This document shows positions 57,301-64,000 of a DNA stretch of 64,000 bases, in pieces. Origin of the DNA: Massospora cicadina (lineage: Eukaryota > Entomophthoromycota > Entomophthoromycetes > Entomophthorales > Entomophthoraceae). The stretch lies in the NCBI GenBank assembly GCA_022478985.1, contig JAKSZP010007884.1, positions 248,001 to 312,000 on the forward strand. Direction: 5' to 3'. Both the position numbers and the translations under genes were made by a program. Position 1 is the first letter of the stretch, and every line of letters begins with the position of its first letter. A model generated the notes under the pieces. The model was not told where the DNA came from. It did not search any database and worked only from the letters and a program-made list of their open reading frames with translations.

Positions 57301-60165
57301 CATTCCAAGTAAGAAGAACCATCAGTGTTTATTACATGTACGTCCAAGGTCTTTGTGTTACTCAAAAAGGAGGAAATGCCCTTGCCAACCTGAAGATACT
57401 CACTAGCGATTTTTCCCCCTAAATGGCTACATTAACTCCTACTAAAGAGGCGACGTTTGTCGAGGGATCTGCGTTGCTGGTGCTGGTCTGTTCCAGGATT
57501 TGCCACGCATATGGCTTCTGCACATCCTGGAAGAACTTGGGGCTCTGGAGTGAACTTTTACTCTCAGAAGCAGAAGCACGGGTATCCAACAGAAGCTGCT
57601 GGTGTAACAAATCATCTGATTGAGATTTAAATTCTACCCAAAAAGACATTTGGGAATTGCTAGGGACAAGTGAATTGAACTTAGCGGAGGTAGAGCATCC
57701 CGTCTCTACTCCACTCAAGCTTTTCCCAGCTCGATTTTCTCAGTTGGCATTAAATACACTTGTGGTTTGCTAGGGCAATTGCCCGCATAATGCCCTCTTC
57801 ATCCGCAATGAAGTCAAGTGTTCATAAAAGGTTCAAGTATATAGCTAGTGGTGGAAGGACCAGTTCATAAGTTGCTGGTATGGTTCCAAGGTCGTGGACA
57901 AACTAATGAAGTGTACATGGGCCAAAAGGGGTCTAATGACTCGTTTGAGGGACAAATACGTTCCTGCGGCTGATAACCCAGTCACTGAGGACCATACCCT
58001 GAAGAATTTGGAGCAGATACAGCAGAGGTTTTTCTGTCTACGTTGAGGGCATTGATCATGGTGGAGAGTCAATGTAAGGTGTTCACAATTTGGACAAGTC
58101 CAGCATCTCCATCCAACATGTGAGATATAGCGTTATATAGTTCCTGATGTGGTTTGAAAGCCGCCGTCATCACTATACCTACATCCTCAGCGGATTAAAT
58201 GTTAGTTCCAAGCAGGACATGTGCTTCCGCCAAAAAATGCTCAGCGAATTCTAACAGGGTCTCTATTCAGTGAAACTGTATAGTCATAAAGTCAGCTTTT
58301 CAAAGGGCCATCTTGGTAGCGCCCTCAAACAGCCAGAGAACAATTGCTTTAGCTTCTTTGTAGGATACTGAGATATAAGGAAGATAGCAGTTAACTTGAT
58401 CAGCGCTTTCCACATCTAGAGTGGACAGCTACAGTTTTGCTTTCCATTGATCAGTAGCCCCTTCCACAGCAAATTCAAAATGCTTAAATTAACTGATAGT
58501 TGCCATCACGAATGAATGGAGGTAATTTTTCGATTTGAATGACTTTGCCTTGCTCCAGGTTCCTGCCACAAGGAGCAGGCGAATTGTTTTTGGAGCAACT
58601 ATGGGAATCACCCCTTTGTGCGTTATCATACAGCTGGCTGGATGGACTCAAATCCATTGAAAAGGATTCAGAAGAAGTGGTGTCATGTGGGGGGTCCATT
58701 GTAACGCCTGAGGGAAATTCATTTGCTGATCCATAGCATTCTTCCCCTGAATCGCCACTAACTGCCCCACTTCCCCCAGCTCTGGCATGCCCCATTAAAT
58801 GTTTATTGATCAACTGCTCCGCTTTAACTAAATTTCATCTAAACCATCCATCCTGGAATTCCTGTTGCAGAGTTTCATACTGATGTTGCAACTTCAGGTA
58901 AAAATCTCTCTCAACGTTCAGTTTCTGCTCCACAGCTTGTAATTGTGAGAGGACATCTTTAATTATGTTTTGCAGGTGGGTGTTCTGCCAGCTAGCGTTA
59001 TCTGCTTGTTGATTGTCATCATTTATTTAGTTAAGGAGGGAGGCTTGTTCCTTTATCAATTCCTCATTGGCCCATCAAAGGGTATTAAGGTGCCCTTGCA
59101 TGTCCGCATACTCTCCTGTCTCACTGATTGGAAGAGGGAAGGCTCGTCAGCACTCAGCATGACTAACAACTTTCAGTTGTGTGACCCACCAAACAAGTGA
59201 GAGATATTTGGGAGATGTTGACCAAAGGATAAACATGTTATCTGTCATTCTCTAGGTACTCCATTCAATACGAAGTTGGGTTAAATCAGCCAATAAAGAG
59301 CTGACTTGGTCCACCACTTGCCATTACATCAGTGTCATTTTTTTCCTTAAGATGAGCAATCACGGCTATGAGAGCTTCTGCCCATTAAGCTAGCTCCATC
59401 ATAAAGTGCTCAGTATTATTCCTAAACGTCATTATGTTTTAAATCCACTCCGCTGATAGGCCATGTTGATCCAGCAGTCCTATTATTACTCATGGTAATT
59501 CTAATTATTTTGTGATACCAAAATTTCCAATCAACGGTGGATGTCCCCAACACGATGGTCCATCTGTACCAGTGCCCCTTGTACCTCCAAAAATGAATGA
59601 TTGAGGTGGTCAAGAAAGAGGCGAAAATTTTGCTGTGCTCAAGCAAACCATAATCCATCTCCAATTTCTATATTCTGGTGAGCCAGCACATGCAGTAGAT
59701 GGCAAATTGAAGGTTGCACATAAGCAACTAGATATTCCTCGATTCTGTGGGTACCAAGGTGGCAAGCCAACCCCATTGTAGTTGCGTCCAAATAAGACAT
59801 GTACAGGGCATATTGATTTTCTTGGTCTCGTTGGTTATAGAATAAACTCAGGGCGTTTTCCCCAGCTTCATCTTTATATAGGTGATATCCACATAACAGC
59901 CACTCCATGATGTTCCGCACCTTCTGAGGAGTCACATTTGTGGAGCATCCTTATTGGTCAGTCATCAGCTCAGGGCAATTCTCTAATGACAGATTAATTA
60001 TAACTTCATCATCCTCCAGTCTGGTCGCAGTAAATAATGTCACAATGTTGTCAGGTGCCTCTCATGCTTCTTCAGCATACCACACATGGAATCTGATCAA
60101 ATTATGTTGGATTGAATGAGGGCTTGTCATCATATCATATCATTGAAAGACTACAGTTGATCAGT
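57301..60165 (-). pseudogene. gag: gypsy-G gag, long and broken
   Basis: The zinc knuckle near 57765-57805 reads LHCG, then GHYAGNCPSKP, with a stop codon at the first Cys position. A Gln/Ser-rich linker follows (57419-57718). The capsid part includes EKLPPFIRDGNYQLI near 58490-58530. N-terminal open pieces are at 58484-58813 and 59422-59935 (KVRNIMEWLLCGYHLYKDEA). Nearly 2.9 kb for gag is longer than in E (about 1.1 kb). Confidence 0.6.
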
Positions 60166-60187
60166 GGCCCCCTGTAGTGAGCACCAC
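60166..60187 (-). promoter_or_regulatory. gypsy-G primer-binding site
   Basis: On minus, GTGGTGCTCACTACAGGGGG follows the 5' LTR end by one base. It is the cleanest copy of the site shared in this window. Confidence 0.8.
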
Positions 60188-60666
60188 TGTTAATTCTCAG
60201 CGTATAGGCTTGTTTCCGCCAAGTCAGTTTGCACTGGGTACTAGCCACTGAGCAATCAGTTTGGACGATATGAAGATTACTGATCTTCTAATAAAACTTG
60301 ATGAACTATATATGGAGCTATCGTCCCATATTTTTACCTTTATTTAGATATAAATCGCAGACTTATCTGCAACCACTTAATCACCCAAAAGAGACCTCTT
60401 CCTCAATCCTTCATGTGACTTTTTATATCTCAGTCTCCTAATCTGGATGCATCCTCATCTTGGTAGTCTTCTATTTGTCTTCCCTTTTCTAGAAGCTCTC
60501 ATTCACATTGAATCTCGGCATAATTCCCCTTAATTTTCTGATTGGTCAACATTTCAATTGATTATTATTTGTATACCTCTTTTCATCAATCTTGAGACTC
60601 GTCTTGATTCCCCCTTCAATCTGTCGGTATGGTTGGCATATCATCCAGTCATATCAACTTCCGACA
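60188..60666 (-). repeat. gypsy-G 5' LTR
   Basis: 479 bp, begins TGTTAATTCTCAG and ends CTTCCGACA on plus. It is followed by the target duplication TGTCC. Confidence 0.92.
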
Positions 60667-60671
60667 TGTCC

Positions 60672-61274
60672 CTTCGTCAGGTGTATATATATTCTTGAAG
60701 TATGAATAAAATTGGGATTTTTTCAACAGGATCAGCGTGCATCATAGTCAGCTGAGTACAAGTTCTGAACAGTCGTGGTGCATACCTTTGAGCGGTCTAT
60801 ATAGTGCCTCCATCTAATTTATAGTTTGAGTAGAGGTAGGCTCTAGTTCAGTATGCATCTGTGCCTTCAAAACAACTATACTATTATACATTACAAACAG
60901 CATATTTTCGTGCTGTTCCAAGCACTCTACGTATTCATTCAGAGTGGTGATGGTTTCATCATTCACTTTTTCAAAGAATAAAAGTCTCTCCTCGAAGTTC
61001 TTAAGTGTAGCTTCCAATTTCACAATAGATGATGATCCTTTAATAATAGTTAGCGAGGAAATTTGGCCTTTCTAGAAGTCTCCTTGACATGCTTAAGATC
61101 AGTGCATAGATCATGAACTTCAAATTCTTGGGTATGGAGTCTAGTACAGAGTGTATCCTCCTCCCTTGCTAGGAGTTTGGAGGAATCCTTTCCGTGGTAC
61201 ACCTCCATATTCACATCATCATCACCTTGCTTAGGAGAACTATCATGATCATCGGTAGGGCCTGTTGGTGCCAT
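60672..61274 (-). pseudogene. gag: gypsy-F gag N-terminal part
   Basis: A likely start codon is at 61272-61274, just inside the primer-binding site: MAPTGPTDDHDSSPKQGDDD, then a charged, heptad-like stretch (ATLKNFEERLLFFEKVNDE, 60814-61023). The acidic start and coiled-coil character fit a gag N-terminus. It continues at 53311 after element G. One frame change occurs near 61040. Confidence 0.65.
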
Positions 61275-61291
61275 CCCTATAGTGAGCACCA
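61275..61291 (-). promoter_or_regulatory. gypsy-F primer-binding site
   Basis: TGGTGCTCACTATAGGG on minus next to the 5' LTR. It has one base change from the element G site. Confidence 0.7.
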
Positions 61292-62460
61292 AAATCAGCA
61301 TGTCACTTTTGACTCACTTAACTTTAGAGGCAACTCACTGCTTAGGGGGTCTATTCCGCGCAGGCTAGGCATCAGACAACCTTTTTTAACATCACAATTA
61401 CTCTCACTAAGAAAATTCTCCTTTGATGATACCCTTAGTAGCATCAATCGCTTGGTTAAAATTCTTCGCCAAAGTCGAGCTTCTTGATACTCTTAAACAT
61501 TTTTGACATATGTTGGTCATTAGGACTCAATTGGAACCTTTCCAACCTCTTCCTTGGCGTTATCAGCACCAAAGTATCCTCAAAAGAGAGCGTCTTTCAA
61601 ATTTTGCCAATCTTAGACTGGTTACTGGTGATTATTCCGCTTATTAAAACAAAAGCGCAAGCAAAATGATAAGCTTAAGATTCTGTATAAGTTTTTATTT
61701 TAGGATTAAAAAAAAGTTTCTTATACCTCTGGGGGAAATCTTATATATAATAAAATGAAATAAAAAGAAATGATTAGGAGTCAAGGTTTTAATATGAGGA
61801 TTTTACTAATCCTTTAGTCAGTCAGTCATATGAGGCTGCTTTTGTATCTAAAACCATTTGAGTAATTCTTGCAACCGCGAGCTCTGTCTCATGGTGGTTA
61901 CCCATGAACATGGATGTTCAAGGGCCTTTGTGCTAGTCCCCACTTCTAGGTTTTAGCTCAATTTGGTCTCTTTTGATATTGGTTGATTACAAGTTCTGGT
62001 AACTTGGTTTGACTTCAGGGTTGAGCAATGGCGCTCCTATGATGTGCCTCTCATTGTAGCTTTGAGTGGCTCAAAATTGGATAGTTTCCTGATTTCGTAT
62101 ATTCATTTTTAAACCTCAAACGCTCATTCCAGTGTTACATGGGCTGCCCATTATTTTGTCACCGGCAGAATGCAAATTACTTTGGACCCCTGAAGGTATA
62201 TAATGGTCAATTTTCATAGTAAATCTCGGCGGCAATGTCATCTTCATCTGAAAATTCTTCTGATTTATAGGGAGAAAAATAAGTCGCGTGTCATCAACCC
62301 AAGTAATCTGAAAGTTTATTAACTCGCCTGTGTCTATAAAAGGGCCTTGATAGCCCCCATCCACAGTGGCTGGTCGCCAGCACCTCCACCAGCTTGGAGT
62401 TAATTGTACTCATCCATCTGATTGAGTAATGACTTGTTACACCAGTTGCGGCCTCATCCA
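61292..62460 (-). repeat. gypsy-F 5' LTR
   Basis: About 1.17 kb. It aligns with 25834-26138 and then with 37294-38205, which shows the 3' LTR was split by element E. The high end GCGGCCTCATCCA is clear. The low end is uncertain by several bases, since no clean TG is present. Confidence 0.8.
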
Positions 62461-64000
62461 TGACCTAGTCATGATGGCAACAACAGCGTCATCAAAAGTT
62501 AAAATCTTAAAAGTTAACAACGTCTGGGCTTCAATGTAGAACTGATCAGTAAAGGCGGCAACCAATTATCCCTTTTGCATGCTAATGCGTTTAAAGGCCT
62601 GTTTTTCATGCTTAAACTTTGCTTTGAGTTAAACCGTCAATAAGTGCTTCTTCAACCTCCAACCAGGTACTAAGGTTGTCCATATGATGAACCATTGCTT
62701 CTTGGAAATGCGACATAAGCAGTAGAGAATGTGCTTAAATTTCTGGTAATTAGTAGTACCTTCCATGGCAGATCATGGTGTATAGGGATGAGGCGATGTT
62801 ACCCTCGCCAGGGATAATCTTGTCCTTGAAAGCGGGTTTAAAAAGGGATGAGGTCACTTCTAGTGATGGAATGGACATCAGGAGCATCGTGTCCTGAAAT
62901 CTCTGTGAATGGCCATCTGGTTAAAGGAACGAAAAGGCTAATTAATTTGCTCTTAGATAGCGTTAAGCCTGGTTCCCATGGCTTCAGGGGGCTTTGAGAG
63001 GCGGATTTGCATAAAGTCATTCTATCTTCCATCACAAACTTGTGAGTCACAAGTTCTTCAACCCGGCTCCCAAGCTCCTTAACTTTAGAATGAAGATTTG
63101 ATAAGAGAGAACCTAATTTTGTTGATCAGCTTCTATCAGCCTGACACGCTTTGAAGATTTTCCTTAATTTTCTTACACCCCTCATCTTCAGGTGGTTGGG
63201 TCCTTTTGATCATAGGTCATCCTTAATCTGTTTGAAATAACTCTTAACTTTAGACAACCAAGCTTATACAACATTTAACAAATCAGCTCCTTCAATAATG
63301 TTCTTGACACCCTAAAATAACTTCTCATATTCACTGAACCGTCAAGCCAAGTACTTGGTATTTTTAAGGATGCCTTCAACTTGAACACTTTTTCCAGTTG
63401 AGCGACTTCAACTTCTAAAGTGGGAGTGGACCCATGAGATTCTTGATATGGACGCTGTTTGAGCTCCCCAATGCGTGACACGGATTTTTCTTATTGTTGT
63501 TCTGAATTGGCTATTCTTTGTTCATCGCCCTGCTAATAAGTAGACGCTTGAGACAACAGCTCACTATGAGCTTTCTCTTGATGTTTCATAAGCTCCTCCA
63601 TAAAATTCTACTAGAGAGCGAGTTTTAGTGGTGGATACATCCAACTAATTCACAGAAGATCATCATGTCCTCCCCCACATACTTCACTATGCCAGTATCA
63701 ATTATGTTAATTTGCATGTAGCTGAAAAATAAATTTGTGGCTTTCTTACACTCCAAACTTTGCTTTTCATATATGGCTAGAGTCCAAGCAGTATTTATTG
63801 TCATAAGCCAGCATCAATGCATCATGATTCATGTGATGGCATTGCTGTTTTTCATGGTGTACTCCCAACAGGCGGATCATGTGAAACATAGTGGGGTGAT
63901 CAAAATTTTGACATACTTTGTCAAGTTCTGTCTTGGCTGTATGTTTCCAGGAAGGTTTGGGTTTCATAGAGGAACATAAGGTGTTCTTCCACTGAAGAAC
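62461..64000 (-). pseudogene. gag: gypsy-C gag N-terminal and capsid part, runs off the window
   Basis: On minus, a charged coiled-coil-like stretch (ELMKHQEKAHSELLSQAS near 63560; RIGELKQRPYQESHGS and VEVAQLEKVFKLKASLK, 63275-63481) is followed by capsid-like text. This has HILYCLCRISKKQW near 62700, then AAFTDQFYIEAQTLLTFKI near 62500-62560, matching AFAEQFMVEAHMLIGAGVI in element E. It stops at the F border, and the knuckle lies at 25.6 kb. The 63767-63967 open frame may be the next upstream part. Broken by stops. Confidence 0.55.

Larger units (their letters stand above)
53312..60666 (-). mobile_element. gypsy-G, Ty3/gypsy-type LTR retrotransposon
   Basis: 7355 bp with LTRs at 53312-53794 and 60188-60666 and the exact 5-bp target duplication TGTCC (53307-53311 and 60667-60671) inside the gag of gypsy-F. 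The minus-strand order is PBS, gag, protease, RT, RNase H, integrase, polypurine tract (AAAGTGGGGTGTAA on minus at 53795). It is the closest relative of E in integrase and RT. All ORFs are broken. Confidence 0.92.
25834..62460 (-). mobile_element. gypsy-F, Ty3/gypsy-type LTR retrotransposon split by three insertions
   Basis: Minus-strand element. Its 5' LTR is at 61292-62460. Its 3' LTR is at 37294-38205 plus 25834-26138. The pieces in order are gag (60667-61290, 51400-53311), protease (50870-51400), RT (49140-50700), RNase H (48390-48990) and integrase (47568-48290, 38206-38573). The elements E, D and G interrupt the 3' LTR, integrase and gag. Without guests it is about 9.1 kb. The expected 5-bp duplication is only suggestive: TGACC at 62461-62465 and CAACC at 25829-25833. 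These could both come from CGACC by CpG loss. Confidence 0.75.

Noticed and set aside
1..64000. tRNA, rRNA or other structural RNA genes
   Set aside because: I saw no cloverleaf with the conserved A- and B-box spacing and no rRNA core sequence; short matches to tRNA ends are the primer-binding sites.

Overview
The window looks like a piece of a large, transposon-choked eukaryotic nuclear genome. I see no host gene, rRNA, tRNA or CRISPR array. Almost everything right of about 7 kb can be read as decayed Class I elements: Ty3/gypsy-type LTR retrotransposons, and L1-like LINEs with a zinc-knuckle ORF1 and an endonuclease/reverse-transcriptase ORF2. The taxon cannot be fixed from this sequence. 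The base changes that separate copies fall mostly at CpG, which suggests CpG cytosine methylation. That would fit a methylating, repeat-rich fungus, but other eukaryotes are not excluded.

Left part (1-13.7 kb): AT-rich sequence with no recognisable genes (1-1960 and 3889-7040) flanks a 1.9 kb ORF1-only LINE derivative (1961-3876, + strand, exact 12-bp target duplication). Next comes the 3' part of a LINE ORF2 (7040-8301, -). It is followed by a tandem arrangement of ~0.85 kb LTRs and short leaders (8302-13695, read on -). A second ORF1-only element (8492-10389, -) has jumped into the first of these LTRs.

Right part (13.7-64 kb) is one nest of insertions. The outermost element is gypsy-C (-). 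Its RT/RNase H lies at 13990-15075, its upstream RT at 16948-17200, its protease and gag knuckle at 24240-25833, and its gag at 62461-64000. Into it went a third ORF1-only element (15069-16947), LINE-A (17201-24239) and gypsy-F (about 25834-62460). LINE-A carries a 1.77 kb LTR element, H, in its 5' leader (22330-24102, 5-bp duplication CTATG). Gypsy-F carries three further elements: E in its 3' LTR (26139-37293, +, duplication GTCTT), D in its integrase (38574-47567, -), and G in its gag (53312-60666, -, duplication TGTCC). LINE-B (29038-34309, -) sits inside the RT of E. Removing the insertions gives consistent lengths: LINE-A without H is 5261 bp against 5272 bp for LINE-B, and F without its guests is about 9.1 kb.

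All coding regions are broken by stops and frameshifts, so I call them pseudogenes. The outer gypsy elements (C, F) have lost the RT YLDD motif. The inner ones (D, E, G) keep it, as the nesting order predicts. The most interesting signal is the family of three ORF1-only elements. They share 3' ends with the full-length LINEs and resemble in design the HAL1 half-LINEs of mammals. Next most interesting are the common 19-base primer-binding site used by several unrelated LTR families, and the CpG-directed decay between paired LTRs.
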